Shown here: in pieces, positions 42,786-51,897 of the stretch
How the letters are laid out: each line of letters begins with the position of its first letter
Numbering within the stretch: the first letter of the stretch is position 1
Assembly: GCA_025359885.1 (NCBI GenBank)
Contig: JANYDG010000122.1
Location: 1-64,000 of the forward strand
DNA length: 64,000 nucleotides
From: Acidobacteriota bacterium
GTDB taxonomy: Bacteria > Acidobacteriota > Terriglobia > Terriglobales > Acidobacteriaceae
Reading direction: 5' to 3'
Program-made: the position numbers and the translations under genes
The notes under the pieces: model-generated
The model's database searches: none
Told to the model about the DNA's origin: nothing
Seen by the model: only the letters and a program-made list of their open reading frames with translations

Positions 42786-44135
42786 ATGCGAGATGTGTTG
42801 AATGGAATGCGGGCGGGTGTCTGGATGACGGCGTTGATGTTGGCCGCTCCGTTGACGTTGGGAGTGCCGGTGTTGGCGCAGACGGGACAGGCGACGGCGG
42901 GGTCGGGTACAACCGCAGCAGACAAGACTTCGGCAGACAAGGGAAGCGCTGAAGCGGGGAATGAGTCTGGCAAGGCAGCGGATCAAACGGATCAAAGGGA
43001 TCAAAGGGATCAAGCAGTTCAAGCGAATCAACCGGAGCTGAAGACCAAGACAAAGGCTGAGGCGAAGGCGGATAGCAAAGCTGAAAGCAAGGCGCAGGCC
43101 GAGGCCAAGGCTGCAGCGGCTGCCCAAACGCCGATTGTGCTGGTGGAGCCGGGTAGCCAGAAAGTTGACGTGAGGAAGGGCAGTGTTGATGACGTGGATG
43201 CAGTAGGGAACCGCGACATTGGCGCACGCGGGATAGGGAACTGGTATTCAACGGACTACGAGATTCGGCTTGGCCGGAGCTATGCGGCGGAGATTGAGAA
43301 GAGTACCAAGTTTATCAACGACCCGGTCATTACGGAGTATGTGAACCGGATTGGGCAGAACCTGGTGAAGAATTCCGATGCCAAGGTGCCGTTCACAATC
43401 AAGGTTATCGATTCGGATGAGATCAACGCGATGGCGCTGCCGGGCGGCTTTTTTTATGTCAATTCAGGGTTGATTTTGAATGCGGATGAAGAGGCGGAAC
43501 TGGCGGGCGTGATGGCGCATGAGATTGCCCACGTGGCGGCGCATCATGCAGCGCGACAGATGACGCGGTCTAACTACGCGCAGATTGGAATGGTGCCGCT
43601 GATCTTCATCGGCGGGTGGACGGGATACGGACTTTACGAAGCTGCATCAATCGGGATTCCGCTGACGTTTTTGCATTTTTCGAGGGAGTTTGAGGCGCAG
43701 GCGGACTACCTGGGAGTGCAGTACATGTACCGTGCGGGGTATGATCCGCAGGCGTTTATCAGCTTCTTCGAAAAGATTCAGGCGCTTGAAAAGCGGAAGC
43801 CGGGGACGCTTTCGCGGGCATTTGCTGACCATCCGCAGACGCCAGACAGGATAGGCCATTCTCAGGACGAGATTGCGCGCATCTTGCCGGCGAAGGATGA
43901 GTACACGGTGACGACGTCGGAGTTTGACGACATCAAGGCGCGGCTGGCGCGGATCGAAAACAAGCGGCGGTTGACGGATTCGAAGGACAAGAATCGGCCT
44001 TCGCTGCGGAAGGCGAGTGCTTCAAAGGATGGCAAGACGGCAGATGACAAGACGGCGCAGCAGACGGACCCGAATGCGAATCCGGATGATAAGCCGACGC
44101 TGCACCGGCGAGAGGACAACAACAACAATAATTGA
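42786..44135 (+). CDS. M48 family metalloprotease, exported
   Basis: 449 aa from the ATG at 42786 (GGAGG upstream). Signal peptide (MTALMLAAPLTLGVPVLAQ); a low-complexity linker of DQ-repeats (DQTDQRDQRDQAVQ) and a Lys/Ala/Glu-rich helix (about 80-115); then the M48 domain with HEIAH (His245) and the second zinc ligand in SREFEAQADYLG; then a charged tail ending in five Asn. BepA-like periplasmic chaperone-protease function at the outer membrane is the nearest known role, but the TPR region of BepA is absent. Confidence 0.86.
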   Translation: MRDVLNGMRAGVWMTALMLAAPLTLGVPVLAQTGQATAGSGTTAADKTSADKGSAEAGNESGKAADQTDQRDQRDQAVQANQPELKTKTKAEAKADSKAESKAQAEAKAAAAAQTPIVLVEPGSQKVDVRKGSVDDVDAVGNRDIGARGIGNWYSTDYEIRLGRSYAAEIEKSTKFINDPVITEYVNRIGQNLVKNSDAKVPFTIKVIDSDEINAMALPGGFFYVNSGLILNADEEAELAGVMAHEIAHVAAHHAARQMTRSNYAQIGMVPLIFIGGWTGYGLYEAASIGIPLTFLHFSREFEAQADYLGVQYMYRAGYDPQAFISFFEKIQALEKRKPGTLSRAFADHPQTPDRIGHSQDEIARILPAKDEYTVTTSEFDDIKARLARIENKRRLTDSKDKNRPSLRKASASKDGKTADDKTAQQTDPNANPDDKPTLHRREDNNNNN

Positions 44136-44170
44136 CCGACAACAAGCTTTGAGACAGGCGAGTGCCAAGG

Positions 44171-44201
44171 TGCCGGGAATCGATCCCGGCATCTTTTATT
44201 T
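44171..44201 (+). terminator. Rho-independent terminator after the M48 gene
   Basis: An 8-bp perfect stem TGCCGGGA/TCCCGGCA (44171-44178, 44184-44191) with a 5-nt loop, then TCTTTTATTTT. Confidence 0.85.
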
Positions 44202-44316
44202 TGGCGCGCAGGGTCCGGGCGCTTCAATTATTCTAGTGCGAGACAATCGAGGGTCGTATGCCGGGCGTGTTGTCGTGTTCCGGCTGGAAACTCTGCGATG
44301 ATGTAGCGACGCGCTT

Positions 44317-44631
44317 ATGAAAAAGATACTGATCCTTGCGGCCGCATTTCTGTTTATTGTGTTGCTGACGAATCTAGCGAACCGCGTTCCGGCAGATGGT
44401 GCGATGGGAACGTCTTTCAGTCTGAAGGCACAGAAGGTTGTGGCTTGTTCGTCGAAAGAGATTGTGCTGGTGGATGGTCACCAGAAGGCGACGCGTCTGG
44501 ACAAGGACGAGAGTTGGCCGGATTGCTCGTCATTTCAGAGCAACCAGGTGCAGGACTTCTACCTTTCGCGGGGAGAGAAGACGCATTTTCTGGGATTTGA
44601 GAAGACGGTGTGGTGGCGGAAGGCGATGTAG
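44317..44631 (+). CDS. Small exported or membrane-anchored protein, unknown
   Basis: 104 aa with one N-terminal hydrophobic segment (KKILILAAAFLFIVLLTNLA), which is either a signal or an anchor, and a short mixed alpha/beta domain with two Cys (VACSSKE, WPDCSS) that could form a disulfide. No family was recognised. It lies between two terminators, so it is transcribed alone. Confidence 0.55.
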   Translation: MKKILILAAAFLFIVLLTNLANRVPADGAMGTSFSLKAQKVVACSSKEIVLVDGHQKATRLDKDESWPDCSSFQSNQVQDFYLSRGEKTHFLGFEKTVWWRKAM

Positions 44632-44690
44632 GGAAAGCAAGTGTGAGTGTAAAAAGCTGATCCTTCGCTGAGCTCAGGGTGAAGAGGGAA

Positions 44691-44718
44691 GGCTGCTGAG
44701 GGATCAGCAGCCGTTTTT
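44691..44718. terminator. Bidirectional terminator hairpin
   Basis: GGCTGCTGA/TCAGCAGCC, 9-bp stem with GGGA loop, then GTTTTT on the plus strand. Its 3' arm overlaps the stop codon of the convergent anti-sigma gene. Confidence 0.75.
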
Positions 44719-44940
44719 GCAGCGGGCCATGATGGCGGCGCGGAGTCGGTCGCGGACGGAGTTGGGGAGTTCGTAGACCTGGTGGGAGCGGTAGATTTCA
44801 ATGGTTTTGCGGGTGGTGTTGAGGGTGACTTCGCAGTGTTCGCAGCCGCTGAGGTGTTCCCGGATCTGGGAACGGGTTTCCACCGACACGGAGTCGTCAA
44901 TCAAGTCGTCAAGCAGGGCCAAAAACTCAGAGCAGGTCAC
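44704..44940 (-). CDS. Zinc-finger anti-sigma factor (ZAS type)
   Basis: 78 aa. A short helical protein with HLSGCEHC, the H-x3-C-x2-C zinc motif of ZAS anti-sigma domains, after a conserved Cys near the N-terminus (MTCSEFL). No membrane helix follows, so it is soluble. It overlaps the upstream sigma gene by 4 bp, the usual coupled sigma/anti-sigma arrangement, and probably inhibits it. Confidence 0.8.
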   Translation of the reverse strand: MTCSEFLALLDDLIDDSVSVETRSQIREHLSGCEHCEVTLNTTRKTIEIYRSHQVYELPNSVRDRLRAAIMARCKNGC

Positions 44941-45560
44941 TTCTCACCAGCCTTCTTCATACGGAAGTATCGGCTGAGGCGTTCGCGGAGTTGAAGCCGT
45001 GCACGCAGGAGCCGTGATTTGACAGCGGGTACGCTTAAACCGAGTGATTCCGCTGTTTCTTCCGTTGAAAGTCCTTCTACGTCTCGCAACTGGAAAACGA
45101 CCCTGAACCCGAGTGGCAATCCCTGGATCGTTTTACGCAGGATTTCGGCTAGTTCTGCCTGGCCGTAATTCTGTTCCGGATTGGGACTCCAGTCGGCAAG
45201 ATCGCGCGGGACGCTGCCTTCATCAGTCTCAATATCCTCATCAATCGACACCATCTTCCCGGTACGCCGCTTGCGCAGCCGCATGAGGGATTCGTTAACC
45301 GCGATGCGGACCAGCCAGGTGTAGAACTTGCTGTTTCCCTGGAACTGGTCGAGCTTCTCGTAGGCTTTGAGAAACGCGTCCTGGACTACGTCCTGCGCGT
45401 CTTCTCGATTTTGCGTAATGTGCTGCGCAATGCGGAAGATTTGCCGGTCGTACTTATTGACGAGCGTTTCAAAGGCCTGAACGTCTCCGGTCCGCGCACT
45501 GGCAACCAGTGCAACATCGGGATGCTGTTCGTTCTCTCCTGTTACTTGGATGGTCGCCAT
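44937..45560 (-). CDS. ECF RNA polymerase sigma factor
   Basis: 207 aa from the ATG at 45560, which fits the family start best; a start at 45629 would add 23 atypical residues, and neither has a strong ribosome site. Sigma region 2 (FETLVNKYDRQIFRIAQHITQNREDAQDVVQDAFLKAYEKLDQF) and region 4 (GLPLGFRVVFQLRDVEGLSTEETAESLGLSVPAVKSRLLRARLQL) are complete. RpoE-like group. Its anti-sigma follows at once. Confidence 0.9.
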   Translation of the reverse strand: MATIQVTGENEQHPDVALVASARTGDVQAFETLVNKYDRQIFRIAQHITQNREDAQDVVQDAFLKAYEKLDQFQGNSKFYTWLVRIAVNESLMRLRKRRTGKMVSIDEDIETDEGSVPRDLADWSPNPEQNYGQAELAEILRKTIQGLPLGFRVVFQLRDVEGLSTEETAESLGLSVPAVKSRLLRARLQLRERLSRYFRMKKAGEK

Positions 45561-45769
45561 TGAAGTAAGTTGCGAAAAATCCGCTGCCTTTCCGCTGCCT
45601 GAGGATGGAGGGTGCCAAGCCGCCATCAAGCCTTAGTGTACCGGACAGGAATGGAGGTGACCAAGTGGCGGCGGGAAAGTCTGAGATGACATGGACTGCG
45701 GGTTTACGGCGATGGTTCAGATCTGAGGCAAGGTGCGCGGAAGAGAGTGAATCGGCTTAGAGTGATGGT

Positions 45770-48175
45770 ATGAAGCAGTCTCGAAAAAAATCGGCGTTGG
45801 GGATGATCTGGCAGCGGACGCTGGTGTTGACGGCGGCGGCGCTGCTGCTGGGTGGAATTGCAGTGGGCACGGCGCTGGCGAGCGTTGCGAAGCACCACGC
45901 GAAAGCGAGTAGCAGCAGGTCGCATCAAGCCGTCGGTAAGGCTCGGAAGTCTCATGGGAACCGGGCGCAACGGTCAGCGAAGCTGCGGCAGGCTTTTGTG
46001 GCTTCGACGGAGCTGCGGCCGATGGCGCAGCAGTTGGCGGCGGTGCGGACTGCGGCGGCGTATGCAGGCGTGGCGGCCTATGCGCGGCAGCACCAGGGGG
46101 AGGCTGCTGCTGCGGCCTATCTGGCGCTGGGTCATGCGTATCTGTTGGATAACCGTTTTGGCGAGGCGGCGACGAATCTGCGCCAGGCGCAGGTGGCGGG
46201 GGATGCGCTGGCGGACTATGCGGAGTTTCTGGGGGCGAAAGCGCAGCATGACGGCGGCAACAACCAGGCGGCAGAGGCGCTGCTGAAGGATTTTTCTGAG
46301 CGGAATCCTGACAGCATTTTTGTTTTGCAGGTGCCGGAGCTGGAGGCGCAGGTGTTGCTGGGCATGAACGACGTGGCCGGTGCGCGGCGGGTGTTGGCTG
46401 CGACTCCTGAGGCGGCGGGCCGTTCGGGGTACCAGCTTGCCCTGGCCGAGGTGAGCCAGGCACAGGGATCCAACGAGGAAGCAGGGAGGTTATACAAGCA
46501 TGTGCTGCTGACGTGGCCGCTGACCTTTGAGGCGACGACGGCGCGGTCGCGATTGACGGCGCTTGGGTTGGAATCGACGATGACAGCGGCCGAGGTACGA
46601 AGCCTGGGCGACGCGTACTACAACGGCGGGCGCTATGAGGAGGCTTCAGAGCAATATCATGCGCTGGCGCGGCAGAGCGGGTCAGACCTGGCGCAGCGTA
46701 ACGGGTACGCGGTGGCGGCGGCTGCTTGTGATTTGAAGCTGAAGCGGCTGACGCGGGAGCAGGCCGAAGCGCTGGCTCCGACGACAGACGAGAATGGGGC
46801 GCGGCGGCTCTACCTGCTGATGGAACTGGCGCGGAACCGGGACGATCTAGAGGGGCAATCAGCGTATGTTGACCTCCTCAGGACGAGCTTTCCGCATAGC
46901 CAATGGCTCTCAGAGGCGCTGTTTTCAAGCGGTAACATGTACATGCTGCGCAAGGACTATCCGAGAGCGGTGACTTACTACTCGGAGCTGGCACGGAACT
47001 TTCCGCAGAACACGAATGCTGCTGCGGCGCACTGGCGGGCGGGTTGGTGGTCATACCGACAGGGTCTGTATCCGCAGGCGGCACAGATTTTCGAGGAACA
47101 GATCAAGCAGTATCCAGGTGCCAAGGAGACGGTGAGTGCGCTTTACTGGCGGGCGCGGATGTATGAGCAGCAGGATCACCAGCCAGGGATGGCTGCGGCG
47201 CATTACCGGACGCTGATTGCAGCCTACGGGCACTTTTTCTATGCCCAGATGGCGCGAGAACGGTTGGTAGCTTTGGGAGATGCTGCGCCTATGACTTCAA
47301 CTGCATCTGTGCTGGGGCTTGACAAGTATGTGCCGGCGACGATTCCCAAGCTGGATGCAAGTTTCCCTGAGGGCGACCCGCACCTGGTGAAAGCGCATCT
47401 GCTGGTGAATGCCGGTTTGAGCGAGTATGTGCCACAGGAGATTGCGGCGGCTCCAGGTTCGGGGTCGTGGAGCGGGATTGCTGAGGCAAAGATTTATGCG
47501 TCGTATGGGGAGACTTACAGGGCGATGCGAGTGCTGAAGCGGGCACTGCCTTTTGCGGCTTCGGCGCCGATCAAGTCGATTCCGCTGGCGTACTGGCGGA
47601 TTCTGTTCCCGGAAAGCTACTGGGAGACGATTGTTGCGGAATCCAAAAAGAACGGTCTGGACCCTTACCTGGTGGCTTCGCTAATCCGGCAGGAATCGGA
47701 GTTTAATCCATCGGCAATTTCGCGGGCGAATGCGTATGGGCTTATGCAGATGCTGCCGTCTGTTGGGCGGCAGATGGCGCGGGAAGAGGGCCTGGGTTCG
47801 ATTGAGCCACGGCAACTTCTGGACCCGATTCTGAATATTCGGCTGGGAACGCGGTACCTCAAACAGACGCTGGACAAGTTTGGCGGGGTGGCAGAGTACG
47901 CGTTGGCGGCTTATAACGCCGGCGATAGTCGCGTGACCGATTGGCAGGCAGCTGGGCCGTATCAAGGGATTGACGAGTTTGTAGAGTCGATTCCGTTCAC
48001 CGAGACTCGAGAGTATGTGCAGGCTATCGTGCGCAACCAGGACATTTACCGAGGCATTGACCAGTATGCGCAGAGCGCGCAGGGGAGCCAGCGGGCTGCA
48101 GGTGATGGAGTGCAGACAGTGGGGGCACACGGGAAGATGGCGCAGGCGACTCAAGTGCTTTCGTTAGCCCAATAA
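45770..48175 (+). CDS. Slt70-type lytic murein transglycosylase with TPR region
   Basis: 801 aa. N-terminal membrane segment (TLVLTAAALLLGGIAVGTAL) after a basic stretch, then a long helical TPR-like superhelix (about 85-600) and a C-terminal SLT domain with the catalytic Glu642 in IRQESEFNPSAIS, AYGLMQMLPSVG, ILNIRLGTRYL and LAAYNAGD. It cleaves glycan strands to anhydro-muropeptides, the substrates of the nagZ-anmK pathway encoded in this window. Confidence 0.9.
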   Translation: MKQSRKKSALGMIWQRTLVLTAAALLLGGIAVGTALASVAKHHAKASSSRSHQAVGKARKSHGNRAQRSAKLRQAFVASTELRPMAQQLAAVRTAAAYAGVAAYARQHQGEAAAAAYLALGHAYLLDNRFGEAATNLRQAQVAGDALADYAEFLGAKAQHDGGNNQAAEALLKDFSERNPDSIFVLQVPELEAQVLLGMNDVAGARRVLAATPEAAGRSGYQLALAEVSQAQGSNEEAGRLYKHVLLTWPLTFEATTARSRLTALGLESTMTAAEVRSLGDAYYNGGRYEEASEQYHALARQSGSDLAQRNGYAVAAAACDLKLKRLTREQAEALAPTTDENGARRLYLLMELARNRDDLEGQSAYVDLLRTSFPHSQWLSEALFSSGNMYMLRKDYPRAVTYYSELARNFPQNTNAAAAHWRAGWWSYRQGLYPQAAQIFEEQIKQYPGAKETVSALYWRARMYEQQDHQPGMAAAHYRTLIAAYGHFFYAQMARERLVALGDAAPMTSTASVLGLDKYVPATIPKLDASFPEGDPHLVKAHLLVNAGLSEYVPQEIAAAPGSGSWSGIAEAKIYASYGETYRAMRVLKRALPFAASAPIKSIPLAYWRILFPESYWETIVAESKKNGLDPYLVASLIRQESEFNPSAISRANAYGLMQMLPSVGRQMAREEGLGSIEPRQLLDPILNIRLGTRYLKQTLDKFGGVAEYALAAYNAGDSRVTDWQAAGPYQGIDEFVESIPFTETREYVQAIVRNQDIYRGIDQYAQSAQGSQRAAGDGVQTVGAHGKMAQATQVLSLAQ

Positions 48176-48408
48176 TCGACAGGAGGCGTGGAGCCCGTTG
48201 CGCTGCGGTTGCTGATTAGATTTTTCACAGGATTGTGATTGACGAAACGGGCTGCACAGGAAAGACTGACTGTACTCACACGTTTTGCGATGATTTGAAG
48301 CGGCTTCACAAGGACACACGTTCCACTTCACGGTTTGCTGCGGACCACCCAAGGAAGCGGCTTACGTAACGGCCGCGACCCTGTCGAACTTACCCAATGG
48401 AGGGCAGG

Positions 48409-48672
48409 ATGACAGCTGAGTTGCAGTTCCTCGAAGCATGGATTCCCGAAAAGATGGAGCCGGGTACGGTCTTTCTGCTTGAAGGCCCGAACTCGCTGGG
48501 GCACGGAAACAACCCATTTGTCGCGGTGCTGGCTTGCCCGGGATGCGGAACGGTGGGGTTGATTACGCGGCGACAGTTGCACGGATTTGAAACCATGATC
48601 TGCGGTGGCGAGGTGTGCTCTGCGGAATATGGATTTGATGGGGATAGCATCCGTTATCGTGCATCGCAATAG
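48409..48672 (+). CDS. Small protein with a CxxC pair, unknown
   Basis: 87 aa from the ATG at 48409 (GGAGG upstream; an ATG at 48397 is also possible). Contains CPGC and a second pair (ICGGEVC), which could form a zinc ribbon, in a mostly beta-predicted chain ending YRASQ. No family was recognised. Confidence 0.55.
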   Translation: MTAELQFLEAWIPEKMEPGTVFLLEGPNSLGHGNNPFVAVLACPGCGTVGLITRRQLHGFETMICGGEVCSAEYGFDGDSIRYRASQ

Positions 48673-48788
48673 GCAGGATTCGGAAAAGTGGGCTCCTCGT
48701 CGGCAGCTATATTTTCCTGCCGGGCGTGCTCTCCGTTAGCATGGAGGAAGTGGTTGCTCGTTTTATGAAGAGCAGCTGGTGATATGTC

Positions 48789-48875
48789 GCCCGGATGGTG
48801 AAATCGGCAGACACAGCGGACTTAAAATCCGCAGACCGCAAGGTCGTGGGGGTTCAAGTCCCCCTCCGGGCACCA
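48789..48875 (+). tRNA. tRNA-Leu (anticodon TAA)
   Basis: 87 nt including an encoded CCA. Acceptor stem GCCCGGA/TCCGGGC, D-arm with GGTGAAATCGGCAGAC, anticodon stem-loop GCGGACTTAAAATCCGC giving TAA, a long variable arm and the T-arm GGGGGTTCAAGTCCCCC. Confidence 0.96.
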
Positions 48876-49295
48876 AAAGAGACTTATTCCGGCTGATGGG
48901 TGAGCCGGCCCGCCAATGGGTCGGAGATGGCTTAGTTAGAGCGACTTTTCTCGAAAACGGGACACGCACAGTGGGTGAGCCCATTGGAATCAAGGGTTAT
49001 GATTCTTTGAGGAGCTGTAGGCAACTCCCCGGTTTCCTTGCGAACAGCAACGTCGGGAGGGATCAGGTTTGCACCATTTGCTGTAACGGCCCAAGGGGTG
49101 GGGTGGTTGCGGGCTTCAAACGCTACTGGATGGATAACGGACTGATTGCGATGGACTAGGGCGCAATACAGAGGAGAGGGCGGGAGGAGGAATCCCGAAG
49201 AAAAGCGTAAAAAGGCTTGCGAATCCTTGCGATTTCGGGATATACAGGGTTTGACGGCCGGGTGCGTGGCTGCGATGGTTTGTGGAGATAGACAG
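48876..49295. other. 420-bp gap downstream of tRNA-Leu
   Basis: No gene is supported. Holds an 8-bp inverted repeat ATCCCGAA/TTCGGGAT (about 49192-49240). No copy of the tRNA 3' end was seen here, so there is no sign of an integrated element boundary. Confidence 0.5.
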
Positions 49296-49565
49296 ATGCG
49301 AGTAGCTGCGAAGACGAATTTACTGGTGCCCGAGATTCGCGAAGTGATGGATATACGACAGGCTTCGGATTACCTTGGGATTTCGTCGGATACGCTTTAT
49401 AAATATGCTTCGGAAGCGTTTGTGCCTGCGTTCAAGCTGGGGAATCGTTGGCGGTTCAAGCGGTCGCGACTCGATGAGTGGATGGATCGCCAGTCGGATG
49501 CGGTGACTGCTGTTGCGGAATCCGAAGCGGGGGGGAAGAAGAAGCCGGTTCGTGGGGAATATTAG
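49296..49565 (+). CDS. Excisionase-type helix-turn-helix DNA-binding protein
   Basis: 89 aa from the ATG at 49296 (GGAGA upstream). The winged-helix HTH_17 domain reads MDIRQASDYLGISSDTLYKYASEAFVPAFKLGNRWRFKRSRLDEWM, as in excisionases and MerR-like small regulators. The tail is basic (GGKKKPV). It lies downstream of a tRNA, a common place for such genes in mobile elements, but no integrase or att repeat was found, so it may be a chromosomal regulator. Confidence 0.78.
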   Translation: MRVAAKTNLLVPEIREVMDIRQASDYLGISSDTLYKYASEAFVPAFKLGNRWRFKRSRLDEWMDRQSDAVTAVAESEAGGKKKPVRGEY

Positions 49566-49712
49566 ACGAACTCTGTTGAAATTGCTCGTATATCCGGTAT
49601 CGAGGCGCTGATCGGTACTTCAGAGTTAACGAGTTCCGTAGAAGATGAGTTGGTTGTTACCTGCGATCCGACAATAAGTCAGGTCCGGTCTTTTTCTTAT
49701 AGTGTTATAGTC

Positions 49713-49982
49713 ATGGTTGATCCTTACAAACCGTTTCGCATTCCTTTGTTGATCGTTACGGGAGTGCTCAGTCTCCTTGTGTCTGCATGGGGAGCTTTTG
49801 CTGGACTTTGGGGAGGTGGAGGTAGCTCAATGGCAGAATCTGTGTTCTGGTTCTTGCCTGCAATGAGTCTTCCAGTATTTCTGGTCTCCTTTATGTTTAG
49901 ACGCGTTGCTCTGGGCTGCGCATGTTTGATTGCATTTGGAACATTCGCTGCGCTTTTATCGGCCACACCAAGCATGCACTAA
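49713..49982 (+). CDS. Small membrane protein, unknown
   Basis: 89 aa with three hydrophobic helices (about 10-32, 42-60 and 65-83), a glycine-rich loop (GLWGGGGSS) and a short positively charged turn (FRRVA). No family was recognised. It lacks a clear ribosome site. Confidence 0.4.
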   Translation: MVDPYKPFRIPLLIVTGVLSLLVSAWGAFAGLWGGGGSSMAESVFWFLPAMSLPVFLVSFMFRRVALGCACLIAFGTFAALLSATPSMH

Positions 49983-50139
49983 CATGACCACACCCTTAAT
50001 CCTTTGACGCTCGCGATTGGTTTGCTGGCGGTCATGTTTGGAAGTTGGGCCGACCCTTCGATACTGCCGGTATGCCTCTACTTCCTTTGAATCGTGGCTC
50101 CTTCTCGGAATCCACCCCAAGCGTGATATACCTAACCGG

Positions 50140-51267
50140 ATGAATTGTTCGAAGCGAGTAGCGGGGTTGCGGCGGCGGATGAGTTCGCTGGCTGCTGGTT
50201 TGGCGGATGGTCAGGCCTTGACTGGCCTTTTGGTGACGCATCTGCCGGATGTGCGGTACTTGTGTGGATTTACGGGTTCGAGCGGGGCGCTTGCGGTAAC
50301 CCGGCGTGGCTTGCGGCTCTTCACCGACGGCCGGTATACGGGGCAGGCAGCAGAGGAAGTGGCAGCGGCAGGTTCTGGCGCGAAGGTGGAGATTGTGCCC
50401 GCAGCGGCGGCTGTAGCGGCGGTGCAGTGGCTCGCTGTGCAGGCGGGTGAGAGTGGGAGCATCGCCTTTGATTCGGCTCATACCACTGTCGCGGAACTGG
50501 AGCGGTGGAAGTTGGCGTTGCCGGTGAAGCTGCGTCGGAAGCTGCTGGTGGGCGTGGCTGGGCCCGTGGAGCCGCTGCGGTGGATCAAGGATGAAGATGA
50601 GATTGCGGTGATTGCGGAGGCGGCGCGACTGGGCTGCGACCTCTTCAACCACATGCTGGGCTTTATCGAGCCGGGCCTTACGGAGACGGCAGTTGCCGCT
50701 GAACTCGAGTACCGGGCGCGGTTGAAAGGCGCTGAAGGCATGTCGTTTGAGACGATTGTGGCGGCGGGGGTGCGGTCAGCCCTGCCTCACGGCCGGGCGA
50801 CCGGGGTGCGGCTGCCGAAGCGGGGGTTTGTGACGCTGGATTTCGGTGTTATTCTCAAGGGTTACTGCTCAGATATGACGAGGACTGTCTGCCTGGGCAA
50901 GCCGACGGCGCGAGAGCGACAGGTATACGAAGCGGTGCTGGAGGCGCAGTTGGCCGGTGTGGCGGCGGTGGCCGCTGGCGTGGAAACCGGTGCTGTGGAC
51001 GAGGCAGCGAGGTCAGTACTGCGGCAGGCGGGTATGGCTGAGGCATTTAGCCATTCTACGGGGCATGGGGTTGGGAATGAGATTCACGAAGGACCGCGGA
51101 TCGGGGCGGGGCAGAAGGAGAAGCTGGCACCGGGCATGGTGGTTACGATTGAGCCCGGGGTGTATTTTGCCGGTGAGTTTGGGGTTCGGATTGAGGACAT
51201 GGTTGTGGTGAGGCGCGGGGGCGGGGATGTGCTGACGGATTCACCCAAGGCGCTGATTTTGTTATAG
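50140..51267 (+). CDS. M24 family Xaa-Pro aminopeptidase
   Basis: 375 aa from the ATG at 50140; the frame extends 41 codons further upstream with atypical residues. It releases N-terminal residues next to proline. N-terminal creatinase-like domain ([30 protein letters not shown]) and a pita-bread catalytic domain with metal ligands in LDFG....[10 protein letters not shown] (two Asp), [16 protein letters not shown] (His), [10 protein letters not shown] (Glu) and VRIEDMVVV (Glu). It sits 90 bp before accB on the same strand, often seen in bacteria (pepP/efp/acc neighbourhoods). Confidence 0.9.
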   Translation: MNCSKRVAGLRRRMSSLAAGLADGQALTGLLVTHLPDVRYLCGFTGSSGALAVTRRGLRLFTDGRYTGQAAEEVAAAGSGAKVEIVPAAAAVAAVQWLAVQAGESGSIAFDSAHTTVAELERWKLALPVKLRRKLLVGVAGPVEPLRWIKDEDEIAVIAEAARLGCDLFNHMLGFIEPGLTETAVAAELEYRARLKGAEGMSFETIVAAGVRSALPHGRATGVRLPKRGFVTLDFGVILKGYCSDMTRTVCLGKPTARERQVYEAVLEAQLAGVAAVAAGVETGAVDEAARSVLRQAGMAEAFSHSTGHGVGNEIHEGPRIGAGQKEKLAPGMVVTIEPGVYFAGEFGVRIEDMVVVRRGGGDVLTDSPKALILL

Positions 51268-51357
51268 GTTGGTGGTTTTCAAGAGTTGAGGCAGGAAGTT
51301 TGGGAAGCCTGAAGCAAGTATCATCAGTGGAAGTGGTTTGGGAGAAGCGATCAAGAT

Positions 51358-51891
51358 ATGAAGCCAGACGGAATTGATGAGTTAAAAGAGCTGATTGCTT
51401 TTTTGCGAGAGAATGAGATTGCCGAGTTTGACCTGGATCGGGGCGATCTGAAGGTTCGGCTGAAGTTTGCTTCGGCAGTAGTGCAGGCTGCCCCGGCAGC
51501 TTCAAGTGGAATGGATATGGTTGCTCTTGCCCGGCTGCTGAGCGTCGGGGGCGGGGCAACATTACAGCCTGCGGCAGGTACCGTTGCGTTGCCAGCCGCT
51601 GCTGCCGCGATTGGCGGACCTGTGGCGGAGTCGGCAGCGGCTGAAGAGGTGCTGCACATTCTGAAGTCGCCGATTGTGGGGACGTTTTATGAATCGCCTT
51701 CGCCAGGGTCTTCTGCGTTTGTGTCGACGGGAGACCGGATCGACAAGGGGCAGGTGGTGTGCATTGTGGAAGCGATGAAGCTGATGAACGAGATTGAGGC
51801 CGATATGTCGGGCGAAATCGTGAAGCGGCTTGTAACCAACGGCCAGGCAGTTGAATATGGCCAACCTTTGTTTGCGATTCGGGTTGCATAA
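51358..51891 (+). CDS. accB: Biotin carboxyl carrier protein of acetyl-CoA carboxylase
   Basis: 177 aa. N-terminal helix for AccC contact (ELIAFLRENEIAEFDL), an Ala/Gly-rich linker (about 55-95) and the C-terminal biotinyl domain with EAMKLMNEI, the Lys that receives biotin, and SPIVGTFYESPSPG. First gene of accBC; the accC start follows directly. Confidence 0.95.
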   Translation: MKPDGIDELKELIAFLRENEIAEFDLDRGDLKVRLKFASAVVQAAPAASSGMDMVALARLLSVGGGATLQPAAGTVALPAAAAAIGGPVAESAAAEEVLHILKSPIVGTFYESPSPGSSAFVSTGDRIDKGQVVCIVEAMKLMNEIEADMSGEIVKRLVTNGQAVEYGQPLFAIRVA

Positions 51892-51897
51892 TTGGCG

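Noticed and set aside
48876-49295. Integrated element after tRNA-Leu
   Set aside because: No recombinase gene and no repeated tRNA 3' end were seen.
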